NCBI GenBank assembly: GCA_030158665.1
Contig: JAOASM010000029.1
Location: forward strand, 1 to 39,464
Length of the DNA: 39,464 nucleotides
Reading direction: 5' to 3'
Origin: Sediminibacterium sp.
Lineage (GTDB): Bacteria; Bacteroidota; Bacteroidia; Chitinophagales; Chitinophagaceae
Below are positions 15,438 to 23,582 of the stretch, one piece after another. A program made the translations under genes and the position numbers. The notes beneath the pieces are model-generated. The model worked only from the letters and a program-made list of their open reading frames with translations. It ran no database searches and had not been told where the DNA came from. Numbering within the stretch: the first letter of the stretch is position 1; each line of letters begins with the position of its first letter.

Positions 15438-15536
15438 CTCTAAAGCTCGGAACCCTCCACTTGGATTTGTTAAAAGGTTAAAAGAGGCAACCAAAGGTGA
15501 TTTTGACCCCTTTTTTTACTGAAAATCAAAATATTT

Positions 15537-15568
15537 TTTGAAAATAGTTGCATAACTAACTAATTTTA
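15537..15568 (+). promoter_or_regulatory. Promoter of the 3-hydroxyacyl-CoA dehydrogenase/hydratase gene
   Basis: TTTG (15537-15540), a 20-bp spacer and TAatTTTa (15561-15568, last base mismatched). The predicted leader to the ATG at 15583 is about 11 nt. Confidence 0.6.
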
Positions 15569-15582
15569 CGAAAAGCTATACT

Positions 15583-17955
15583 ATGCAACCAACTATAAAG
15601 CAGGTCGTGGTCCTTGGAAGTGGTGTAATGGGTTCTAGAATCGCATGTCATTTTGCAGGCATTGGCGTGCAAGTTTTATTGTTAGATCGTTTACAACCAG
15701 GTACAGAAGAAAGTACCAATAGTAAAGAAAGAAATAAATTGGTGAACGATGCATTACAAGCTGCAATAAAATCGAATCCATCTCCTATCTATACAAGTAC
15801 AGCAACAAAAAATATTCGTACTGGAAACTTCACAGACGACATGGCAAAAATTGCCAATGCAGATTGGATTATAGAAGTGGTTGTTGAAAGATTGGATATC
15901 AAAAAAAGTATTTATGATCAAGTAGAACAATATCGTAAACCAGGCACTTTAGTAAGTTCTAATACTTCTGGTATACCAATTCATTTAATGGCAGAAGGAC
16001 GTTCCGAAGATTTTCAAAAACACTTCTGCGGTACACACTTTTTTAATCCACCTAGATATTTAAGATTACTAGAAATTATCCCTACTCCAAAGACAGATCA
16101 ATCAGTGATTGATTTTCATATGCATTACGGAGATGTATTCTTAGGCAAGACCACTGTGTTGTGTAAAGACACCCCTGCCTTTATCGCCAATAGAGTCGGA
16201 GTTTTTAGCATGATGAGTGTGCTACATATCATGGAAAAAATGGGATTAACGATTGACGAAGTTGAATCTTTAACGGGTCCAATATTAGGTCGTCCAAAAT
16301 CTGCTACATTCAGAACGGCAGATGTGGTAGGCATTGACACATTGGTAAAAGTAGCAAATGGCGTGGCAGAAAACTGTCCGAATGATGAAGCAAAAGCCAC
16401 TTTCAAACTACCAAGTTGGTTGGAGAAAATGGTGGAACAAAATTGGTTAGGAGATAAAACGGGCCAAGGTTTTTTCAAAAAAGTAAAAACTGCAACGAGT
16501 AAAGAGATATTGACTTTAAATTTATCTACTCTTGAATACGAGCCACGTAAGAAAACAAAAATGGCTTCTATTGATGCAGCCAAAGCAGTAGACCATTTAC
16601 CTGCAAGATTAAAAGTATTGTACAACTCCAAAGATAAAGCGGGCCAATTCATTCAAGCTTTCCACCACGCTTTATTCTCCTATATCAGTCATCGTATTCC
16701 TGAAATCAGTGATGAATTGTATCGTGTAGACGATGCTTTAAAAGCTGGATTTGGCTGGGAAATTGGCGCCTTTGAATCTTGGAATGAATTGGGTATCGAA
16801 GCGGTAATAAATGATATGAAAACGGCTGGAATTGCTGTGGCACCATGGGTTGAAACGATGGTGGCAAAAGGATTGTCTTTCTATACCACTAAGAATGGTA
16901 AACGTTATTATTATGATATTCCTAGCGGAGACTATAAATTAATTCCAGGTGCAGATTCCTTTATTATCCTTTCAGATTTTAAAGAAAAAACCATTTGGAA
17001 AAATAGTGCTTGCAACTTAGTTGATATAGGCGATGATGTATTTGGATTTAATTGGAACACCAAGATGAATAGTATTGGTGGAGAAGTATTAGAAGGATTG
17101 AACAAAGCCATTCAATTATCAGAAGAAAAAAGCAAGGGTTTAGTCATTGCTAATGAAGGCAACTTATTTAGTGCCGGTGCCAATGTGGGCATGATCTTTA
17201 TGTTAGCGATTGAACAAGATTATGAAGAATTGGATATGGCCATTCGTGCATTTCAAAATAGCATGATGCGTGTTCGTTATTCTTCTATCCCAGTGGTGAT
17301 TGCCCCTCATGGTTTATGCTTGGGTGGTGGATGTGAAATGAATTTACATGCAGATGCAATTTGTGCTGCTGCAGAAACTTATATAGGATTGGTAGAATTA
17401 GGTATTGGTGTCATTCCTGGCGGAGGTGGTACCAAAGAATTGGTATTACGTGCTTCTGACGAAATGCATGCAGAAGAACCAGAAACTATTACACTAAAAA
17501 ATAGATTCTTACAAATAGCAACTGCTAAAGTGGCCACTTCTGCACATGAAGCAATGGAGATGGGTATCTTCAGAAAAGGACAAGATCATATTGTACTCAA
17601 TCAATCTAGACGCATTGCAAAAGCGAAGGAGCAAGTACTTGAACTTTTCCATGCAGGCTACACACAACCAATTCAACGCAATGACATTAAGGTGATGGGA
17701 AAAGCTGGACTTGGTGCATTGTATGCAGGCATCAATGGCATGTGGCGTGGAGGTTATGCAACAGACCATGATGCACTAGTAGCACGCAAATTGGCTTATG
17801 TAATGTGTGGTGGTGATTTAAGTGAAGCAACCGTTGTGAACGAACAATATTTACTGAATTTAGAACGTGAAGCTTTCCTAAGTCTATGTGGTGAAAAGAA
17901 AACTTTAGAACGCATCCAATCAGTGATCACTTCTGGAAGACCAATTAGAAATTAA
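15583..17955 (+). CDS. Fused 3-hydroxyacyl-CoA dehydrogenase / enoyl-CoA hydratase
   Basis: A 790-residue beta-oxidation enzyme combining hydration of enoyl-CoA and NAD-dependent oxidation of the 3-hydroxyacyl-CoA. Domain order is dehydrogenase first: the Rossmann motif GSGVMGSRIACHFAG lies near residues 12-26, NTSGIPI and GTHFFNPPRYLRLLEIIPT follow, and the C-terminal HAD domain carries GRPKSATFRTADVVGIDTL. The hydratase domain comes last, with an oxyanion-hole segment FSAGANVG and catalytic Glu candidates in GGGCEMNLHAD and LVELGIGVIPGGGG. This order resembles Bacillus FadN and is opposite to E. coli FadB. Its 3' end overlaps the convergent epimerase gene by 36 bp. A thiolase partner (FadA-like) is not adjacent. 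Confidence 0.9.
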   Translation: MQPTIKQVVVLGSGVMGSRIACHFAGIGVQVLLLDRLQPGTEESTNSKERNKLVNDALQAAIKSNPSPIYTSTATKNIRTGNFTDDMAKIANADWIIEVVVERLDIKKSIYDQVEQYRKPGTLVSSNTSGIPIHLMAEGRSEDFQKHFCGTHFFNPPRYLRLLEIIPTPKTDQSVIDFHMHYGDVFLGKTTVLCKDTPAFIANRVGVFSMMSVLHIMEKMGLTIDEVESLTGPILGRPKSATFRTADVVGIDTLVKVANGVAENCPNDEAKATFKLPSWLEKMVEQNWLGDKTGQGFFKKVKTATSKEILTLNLSTLEYEPRKKTKMASIDAAKAVDHLPARLKVLYNSKDKAGQFIQAFHHALFSYISHRIPEISDELYRVDDALKAGFGWEIGAFESWNELGIEAVINDMKTAGIAVAPWVETMVAKGLSFYTTKNGKRYYYDIPSGDYKLIPGADSFIILSDFKEKTIWKNSACNLVDIGDDVFGFNWNTKMNSIGGEVLEGLNKAIQLSEEKSKGLVIANEGNLFSAGANVGMIFMLAIEQDYEELDMAIRAFQNSMMRVRYSSIPVVIAPHGLCLGGGCEMNLHADAICAAAETYIGLVELGIGVIPGGGGTKELVLRASDEMHAEEPETITLKNRFLQIATAKVATSAHEAMEMGIFRKGQDHIVLNQSRRIAKAKEQVLELFHAGYTQPIQRNDIKVMGKAGLGALYAGINGMWRGGYATDHDALVARKLAYVMCGGDLSEATVVNEQYLLNLEREAFLSLCGEKKTLERIQSVITSGRPIRN

Positions 17956-18867
17956 TAAGTCGTCTAGTGCTTCATCCATACTTGCATAGTCAAAGCTAAA
18001 TCCTGCGGCAATGATTTTTGCTGCACTAACTTTGGCACTCTTTAGGACTTCTACACTCATTTCACCTAGCATTATTTTCAAGATAAAACTAGGCACATTG
18101 AATGGGATAGACCATTTATGGAAACGCTGTGCAATCGCCTTTGTTAATGTAGCATTGTTAACAGTATCTGGTGCTACTGCATTGTATACACCAATAACTT
18201 GCTCCTGCTCCAATGCAAACAGCATCAGTCGATTTAAATCTTGCTGATGAATCCAACTTACTATCTGCTTACCATCTCCTAATATGGCCGCAGCACCAAA
18301 CCTAGCTGGCTTAATGAATTCAGCCAATGCACCGCCTTTGTTATTGAACACAATGCCTATTCGGATAGTTACTAGTCGAATGCCCATTTCTTTGACTGGG
18401 TGCATGCTTTCCTCCCATAGTTTGCAGGTGTCTCCTAAGAAACTTGAATCCACAGGATCTGTTTCAACAAAACCTGTTTGTATACTTTTTTCATTATCTG
18501 GACCATACCATCCAATAGCAGACGCAGCAACAATTGCTTTTACTTTATTTGGATTGTCTTTTAATGATTTTACTATTAATGCGCTTGAATCCACACGGCT
18601 ATCCAAGATCGCTTTCTTTCTTGCAGTTGTCCATCTTTTATCAGCGACACCCTCTCCTGCTAAATGAATAATATAATCTGCAGCAGCAATTGCAGACGGA
18701 TCTATCCAACCTTTTTTGACATCCCATTGAGCATAAGAAAAATGCGTGCGACTTGATTGCTTTTTTTGTCTAGTTAACACAATGACTTCATAGCCCTTCG
18801 CCAAAAGTAAGTTGGTTAGAGATTGTCCAACCATTCCTGTTCCACCGGTAATTAGTACTGTTTGCAT
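17920..18867 (-). CDS. TIGR01777 family NAD-dependent epimerase (YfcH-like)
   Basis: A 315-residue extended-SDR protein of unknown substrate. The N-terminal nucleotide-binding motif ITGGTGMVGQSL (6-17) is followed by IHLAGEGVADKRWTTARKKAI, a family marker, then ASAIGWYG (catalytic Tyr region) and a C-terminal DUF1731-like segment. The start is the ATG at 18867. A TTG two codons earlier is in frame but falls inside the -7 promoter element. The gene begins 15 bp beyond the last T of the ftsZ terminator, so it has its own promoter. Its 3' end overlaps the convergent beta-oxidation gene by 36 bp. Confidence 0.88.
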   Translation of the reverse strand: MQTVLITGGTGMVGQSLTNLLLAKGYEVIVLTRQKKQSSRTHFSYAQWDVKKGWIDPSAIAAADYIIHLAGEGVADKRWTTARKKAILDSRVDSSALIVKSLKDNPNKVKAIVAASAIGWYGPDNEKSIQTGFVETDPVDSSFLGDTCKLWEESMHPVKEMGIRLVTIRIGIVFNNKGGALAEFIKPARFGAAAILGDGKQIVSWIHQQDLNRLMLFALEQEQVIGVYNAVAPDTVNNATLTKAIAQRFHKWSIPFNVPSFILKIMLGEMSVEVLKSAKVSAAKIIAAGFSFDYASMDEALDDLLISNWSSRSDH

Positions 18868-18870
18868 AGT

Positions 18871-18878
18871 CAAAGGTA
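18871..18878 (-). promoter_or_regulatory. -7 element of the epimerase gene, leaderless geometry
   Basis: An exact TAccTTTG (18878-18871, minus) lies 3 nt before the ATG at 18867, predicting transcription from the A of the start codon. The -33 position falls within the ftsZ terminator hairpin and has no TTTG. Confidence 0.6.
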
Positions 18879-18881
18879 AAT

Positions 18882-18910
18882 AAAAAAACCCCGCCTTTTC
18901 AGGCAGGGTT
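18882..18910 (-). terminator. Terminator of the dcw operon after ftsZ
   Basis: A 10-bp stem with one mismatch (18887-18896 with 18901-18910, AACCCCGCCT type) and a 4-nt TTTC loop is followed on the minus strand by a run of T residues (18888-18882). Confidence 0.85.
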
Positions 18911-18942
18911 CCAACTAAATCAACTGTTCTATAAAAACGATT

Positions 18943-20895
18943 TTAATCTGGTTTCTTACCATCTAAAAATGAATTGATGGTAGAAATCTGTGTTTGGTTG
19001 TTTTCATCTTGGTCAACCGTATACTTACTGTAATAGTTTTCTACTGAAGCCATGGTGTTACCAAACAAATCCAGGTTTCTTCTAACATAGGCAGGAACTG
19101 CATCAAACTCAGTACCAGGATCTGCGCCATTGTTAATATTGAAAGATAAATTTCTTAATTTTTGGATACGCTCAGCCACTTTACGTCTTTGCTCTTCGGA
19201 ATTGTCCATTGAGATATCAAAACTTGAATGTTGTGGTCTGTTTTGTTGCTCAGCTAAATTTTCTTCACGCATCACCAATTGCATCGTTGGCTCTTCTTCA
19301 ATGGCCATTTCCACATGTCTAAATGAAGTCTCCACTGTTTCTGTCACTGGCGCTTCCATCACAAATTCTTCAGCTTCTACAGCGCTATCTTCTTGAGTTG
19401 CAGCTTCAATTGCATCATTAAAATGTGTTGCTTCAGGTGTTGTTTCAGTTTCTGATTCTGCATAAATATTCACTGGCTTACTCAACACAAATTCAGTGGT
19501 AAAAGTTGGCTCTTCAGCCACTTCCATATTCAATTCAAATACTTCTGCGATTTCTTCTTCCGCTTCTACTTCTTCAAATACAGGAGTCGCTTCCATGGTG
19601 ATTTCTGTTTCTATCTCAGCTTCAATCTCGTCATCATAATCTGGTGCTGAAACATATACATTGCTCATTTCTGGCATGACAAATTCTTGCATAGTAGGAG
19701 CTAATTCATCTACTTCCATTTCATTTTCAAAAGTCATTTCTGTTGTGTCTGGAGTAGACTCAATTAATTCCTGAGAAATGAATGTTTGTGCAGATGCTTC
19801 TGGAGCAGATGCTTCTGGAGCTGGAGCAATTGGCTCAATAGGAGCAGCTTGTTCTGATTGTAAAGTCATCACAATCTTTTCTTCAACTGGTGCTTCTACT
19901 TCCTTAACCGCTTCTTTTTTAAATGGATCTTTATGTTCAAATCCAGTCGCAATTAAAGTAATGCCTAATTTATCACCAAGGGTTTCGTCATATCCCATAC
20001 CCATGATCACATCACTGTGCTCACCTGTACGAGCTCGTAAAATAGTATTAATGGTTTCTAATTCATCCATACTACATTCGTAATCTCCCTCAGCACTATT
20101 GATATTTAATAAAATCCATTTTGCACCTTTGATATCATTGTCATTCAATAATGGTGAATTCAATGCTTCTTCAATCGCTCTTTCTGCTCTATTTTCTCCG
20201 GCAACTTCTGCCTTCCCTAAAATGGCAACTCCGCCATTCTTCATAACAGTACAAACATCAGCAAAGTCAACGATGATATGACCGCGGCTATTGATTACAT
20301 CTGTAATACATTTTGCTGCAGTCGCCAATACATTATCCGCCTTTGTAAATGCTTCCTTCATTTTCAAATTACCATATTGCATACGCAATTTGTCATTTGA
20401 AATCACCAATAATGTATCAACATAGGGCTTCAATTCATTGATCCCCTCTTCGGCTTGTTTTTGACGACGTGGTCCTTCAAAACCAAAAGGTGTGGTCACA
20501 ATACCTACAGTCAATATGCCTAAATCTTTACAGATTTTTGCAATAATTGGGGCACCACCTGTTCCAGTTCCGCCACCCATACCCACAGTAATGAATGCCA
20601 TTTTGGTATTCACTTCTAAAATTCTTTTAATCTCTTCTAAAGATTCTTCGGTTGCCATTTTTCCAACAGAAGGATCAGCACCTGCGCCCAAACCTTGGGT
20701 CAAATGTGGTCCTAATTGGATTTTATTGGGAACAAGGCTTTGTTCGATCGCCTTAGAATCAGTGTTGCATATGATAAAATCTACCCCTTCAATATCTTGT
20801 TGGAACATGAAGTTAACGGCATTGCTTCCTCCGCCGCCAACACCAAGAACTTTGATGATGGATGATTTTTGCTTGGGTAAGTCAAATTGAATCAT
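18943..20895 (-). CDS. ftsZ: Cell division protein FtsZ, long-linker form
   Basis: FtsZ is the tubulin-like GTPase that forms the cytokinetic ring. Residues about 10-320 form the GTPase and activation domains: GVGGGGSNAV at 17-26, the tubulin signature GGGTGTG, TPFGFEGPRR and the T7 loop VDFADVCTVM with both catalytic Asp residues. The position equivalent to E. coli Asn207 before that loop is Ile. The protein is 650 residues, against about 380-400 in most bacteria. The extra length is an acidic Glu/Thr/Ala/Val-rich linker (about 330-590). The conserved tail motif (VPAYVRR) is not at the end; 44 residues follow it. It is the last gene of the dcw operon, with a 104-bp spacer after ftsA and a terminator downstream. 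Confidence 0.96.
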   Translation of the reverse strand: MIQFDLPKQKSSIIKVLGVGGGGSNAVNFMFQQDIEGVDFIICNTDSKAIEQSLVPNKIQLGPHLTQGLGAGADPSVGKMATEESLEEIKRILEVNTKMAFITVGMGGGTGTGGAPIIAKICKDLGILTVGIVTTPFGFEGPRRQKQAEEGINELKPYVDTLLVISNDKLRMQYGNLKMKEAFTKADNVLATAAKCITDVINSRGHIIVDFADVCTVMKNGGVAILGKAEVAGENRAERAIEEALNSPLLNDNDIKGAKWILLNINSAEGDYECSMDELETINTILRARTGEHSDVIMGMGYDETLGDKLGITLIATGFEHKDPFKKEAVKEVEAPVEEKIVMTLQSEQAAPIEPIAPAPEASAPEASAQTFISQELIESTPDTTEMTFENEMEVDELAPTMQEFVMPEMSNVYVSAPDYDDEIEAEIETEITMEATPVFEEVEAEEEIAEVFELNMEVAEEPTFTTEFVLSKPVNIYAESETETTPEATHFNDAIEAATQEDSAVEAEEFVMEAPVTETVETSFRHVEMAIEEEPTMQLVMREENLAEQQNRPQHSSFDISMDNSEEQRRKVAERIQKLRNLSFNINNGADPGTEFDAVPAYVRRNLDLFGNTMASVENYYSKYTVDQDENNQTQISTINSFLDGKKPD

Positions 20896-20999
20896 TCGAA
20901 ATTGTTTTTATAGTTAGGTTAGTTAGTCGTAATTGGGTCTAAATTACTTGATTTCAATCGATTATATTCTACAAGTTATAAACGATATGTGGGTAATTT

Positions 21000-22400
21000 T
21001 TAAGCCAATGGTTTGTCTTCTTCTTCATTGAAAATCTCGATTAAGTTGTTCTTGAAACGATCCCAGAACTTACTCTTTCTTTTTTCAATTTGCTCTTCTG
21101 AAACAGTGGTTGCAACTGGTTGCGGATTGCTTCTTTGAGCTGTCTGTGCATAATTTGAAACTGGAGCATTTACAGTCAATGCCTTAGGCACTTCTACCTT
21201 CTTATAAGTCTCTGTAAATACTTTGTAATTTTGCTCATAATCATTATAGCCCTTCAAGATCAAACCAATACAAGTTGAATACATTGGCTTCTTTAATTCA
21301 TCGATATGATTGGGTGCTAAATGCTCATTTGGCAATCCAATTCTTGCATTTAAACCAGTAATATATTCAGTCAATTGAATCAAATGCTTTAATTGAGAAC
21401 CACCACCAGTTAAGATCACACCGCCATTCAACATACGGCTATCCAATCCTACTTGTTTCAAATGATAGGTTACAAAATCAAGAATTTCACTCATTCTAGC
21501 TTGAATAATAGCAGCTAAATTCTTTACACTAATTTCTTTAGCAGGCATTCCTTTTAAACCAGGGATAGTAACGTAAGCATTTGCTTTTGCCTCATCAGAT
21601 AAGGCGCTTCCAAACTGAACTTTCATTGCCTCTGCCTGACTTTTCAACACACCCAATCCCATTCTAATATCGTTGGTAATGTTCTCGCCTCCAAAAGGAA
21701 TCACAGCAGTATGTTTTAAAATACCATCGTAGAAAACAGCAAGGTCACTTGTACCTCCACCGATATCTAAAATCGCCACACCCGCTTCCATATCAATATC
21801 GCTCATAACAGCACTAGCAGATGCTAAAGGCTGAAGCACTAAATCTTTTGTGATCAATCCACTTCTCTCTACCGAACGATTGATGTTGCGGATGGCGTTT
21901 CTGTCACCAGTAATGATGTGGAAATTGGCGCCAACTTTAACACCATTTACCCCAACTGGATCTTTAATATTTTGGTTATTATCAACATGAAACTCTTGAG
22001 GGATCACATCAATGATCTGATCGCCTGCTGGAATGAATGTTTTTCTTTGGTTGTTGATCAATTGCTCAATCTCCCAAGCTTGAATTTCATTTTCAGCATC
22101 CTGTCTTACTTGATCTCCTCTTGTTTGTAAACTCTTAATATGGTGACCAGCGATACCCACATACACTTCATGGATCTCTAAATCTGGATTACTCAAATGA
22201 CAATTTTGTAAAGCTTGTTGAATGGCTTTAATGGTTTGATCAATATTTAATACTTGACCATGTTGTACCCCATTGCTATTCGCACGTCCAAATCCCAGGA
22301 TTTCTAATTTCCCAAATTCATTCTTTCTTCCGGCAATCGCTGCAATTTTTGTTGTACCAATGTCAAGACCCACAATGATGGGAGAATCGTTCTGACTCAT
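21000..22400 (-). CDS. ftsA: Cell division protein FtsA
   Basis: FtsA is an actin-like ATPase that tethers FtsZ to the membrane and recruits later division proteins. The 466-residue protein has phosphate-binding motifs IVGLDIGTTKIAAIAG (8-23) and AILDIGGGTSDLAVFYDG, an SHS2/1C domain between them, and ILTGGGSQLKHL (adenosine motif). A Gln/Ser/Thr/Pro-rich linker leads to a C-terminal amphipathic helix (KFWDRFKNNLIEIFNEEED) that matches the membrane-targeting sequence. It starts 18 bp after ftsQ. Confidence 0.96.
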   Translation of the reverse strand: MSQNDSPIIVGLDIGTTKIAAIAGRKNEFGKLEILGFGRANSNGVQHGQVLNIDQTIKAIQQALQNCHLSNPDLEIHEVYVGIAGHHIKSLQTRGDQVRQDAENEIQAWEIEQLINNQRKTFIPAGDQIIDVIPQEFHVDNNQNIKDPVGVNGVKVGANFHIITGDRNAIRNINRSVERSGLITKDLVLQPLASASAVMSDIDMEAGVAILDIGGGTSDLAVFYDGILKHTAVIPFGGENITNDIRMGLGVLKSQAEAMKVQFGSALSDEAKANAYVTIPGLKGMPAKEISVKNLAAIIQARMSEILDFVTYHLKQVGLDSRMLNGGVILTGGGSQLKHLIQLTEYITGLNARIGLPNEHLAPNHIDELKKPMYSTCIGLILKGYNDYEQNYKVFTETYKKVEVPKALTVNAPVSNYAQTAQRSNPQPVATTVSEEQIEKRKSKFWDRFKNNLIEIFNEEEDKPLA

Positions 22401-22418
22401 TTTTATAGGTTTTAGTTG

Positions 22419-23579
22419 TTAGTTGTTCGTAGTTGGAGACTTCGACTTCTTAGGCATTAAAGCCTTCGCAGTCTTATTCTTTTTATTTAACGAATTATTT
22501 TTAGGTTTATTGTTCAATTTCGGCTTTGATTTTACTGTCTTTGCTTGAACTTTTGTCTTGGTTGAAACATTTGTCTTTGTTTGAACTTTTGTCTTTGAAA
22601 GTAGTTTTGTCTTAGCCGGAACAGGTTGAATTTTGGACTTAGCTAATTCATTTGGCACTGGCTTAGAGGCTATTTTTGCAGGAGCAGCTGGTTGAGCAAG
22701 TACGATAGGCATAGCTTTCACGGTACTATCTAGTTTTTCAACAGCAGGTGGTATAGCCAAGGTAGAATCACCTGTTGGCCAAATGAAATTGCCATTAAAT
22801 TGTATCGGCTCCAATCCTTTTTTCAATGCTACAACCTGATGATTGAACCTACAATCAATGACTTGATATGCATTGATTCCAGCACCTACCCAAACATTTT
22901 TATAAAATGTAAATAAGCGATTCAACTTATCTTCAAGCTGATCCACAGTTCCCAATAACACTAGATGATCCCCAAGTGTTGGTACCATTTGGAAATTACC
23001 ATTGGGTTCAATATTCACTTGGGCCACTTGGGCCATGAAGAAACTATCTTTTTTAATGGTCTTTGCAAAAAATAACACCTCTTTTAACAATACACTATCC
23101 GGTTTTGACAACTTAGGCTGATCTGTTGGAAATCCAGTAAAAACAGGCAGATTCAATACTGTTAATTGTTTTAATGGCAATCTCCAACCCTCATTGTCGA
23201 TATAAAATGAGCTACCACTCGCAGTAAAGACTCTTGCGATTGGTATTCTTTGTTCTATTTTGGCTTCCAGAACCAACTTATTATTGATAAAAAATTCTGC
23301 ATTTTTTACCCATTCTGTTTTCTCTATAAATTGCTCTAACTGAGTTAAATTCACTTTATCAACAGGTACACCCACATGCACTCCTTGTTCATTCAATATC
23401 GCACGAATCGCAATTTCATCCATGAACAAAGCCTGCGCACTCTCTCCTACTAATTCAACTTGTATATCAGTTAATTGTTTTTCATTCTTTGCCTTCCATG
23501 CTACCACAAAAAGCACAATCAATGCAGCAGCACCAATGCTCCACAATATTCTAATTACTATTTTTTGCCATTGCTTCAT
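22419..23579 (-). CDS. ftsQ: Cell division protein FtsQ with lysine-rich C-terminal tail
   Basis: FtsQ links cytoplasmic and periplasmic parts of the divisome. It has a short cytoplasmic N-terminus, one membrane helix (about 7-27), a POTRA domain (about 35-110) and the FtsQ beta domain to about 265. The core is recognisable although the family is weakly conserved. The remaining roughly 110 residues are unusual: Pro/Ala-rich, then strongly basic, with KTKVQT-like hexapeptides repeated about five times and then Lys/Asn-rich sequence. By topology this tail is periplasmic. The gene starts 3 bp after murC, fixing its identity by position as well as sequence. Confidence 0.9.
   Translation of the reverse strand: MKQWQKIVIRILWSIGAAALIVLFVVAWKAKNEKQLTDIQVELVGESAQALFMDEIAIRAILNEQGVHVGVPVDKVNLTQLEQFIEKTEWVKNAEFFINNKLVLEAKIEQRIPIARVFTASGSSFYIDNEGWRLPLKQLTVLNLPVFTGFPTDQPKLSKPDSVLLKEVLFFAKTIKKDSFFMAQVAQVNIEPNGNFQMVPTLGDHLVLLGTVDQLEDKLNRLFTFYKNVWVGAGINAYQVIDCRFNHQVVALKKGLEPIQFNGNFIWPTGDSTLAIPPAVEKLDSTVKAMPIVLAQPAAPAKIASKPVPNELAKSKIQPVPAKTKLLSKTKVQTKTNVSTKTKVQAKTVKSKPKLNNKPKNNSLNKKNKTAKALMPKKSKSPTTNN
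22537..22626. repeat. 18-bp tandem repeat within ftsQ
   Basis: GTCTT recurs at 22537, 22555, 22573, 22591 and 22609, an exact 18-bp period with diverged units. It encodes hexapeptides of the KTKVQT type in the FtsQ tail. This is the kind of in-frame repeat that can change copy number between strains. Confidence 0.85.
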
Positions 23580-23582
23580 GTA

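Noticed and set aside
18868..18873. TTG start at 18873 for the epimerase
   Set aside because: The TTG is the end of the TAccTTTG promoter element. The ATG at 18867 gives the normal Rossmann N-terminus.
19130..20890. Several plus-strand open frames opposite ftsZ
   Set aside because: These are shadows of the low-complexity acidic linker and GTPase domain of ftsZ; they lack start contexts and recognisable domains.
22537..22626. Possible CRISPR-like repeat array
   Set aside because: The 18-bp units are contiguous with no spacers, are in frame and encode the Lys/Thr-rich tail of FtsQ.
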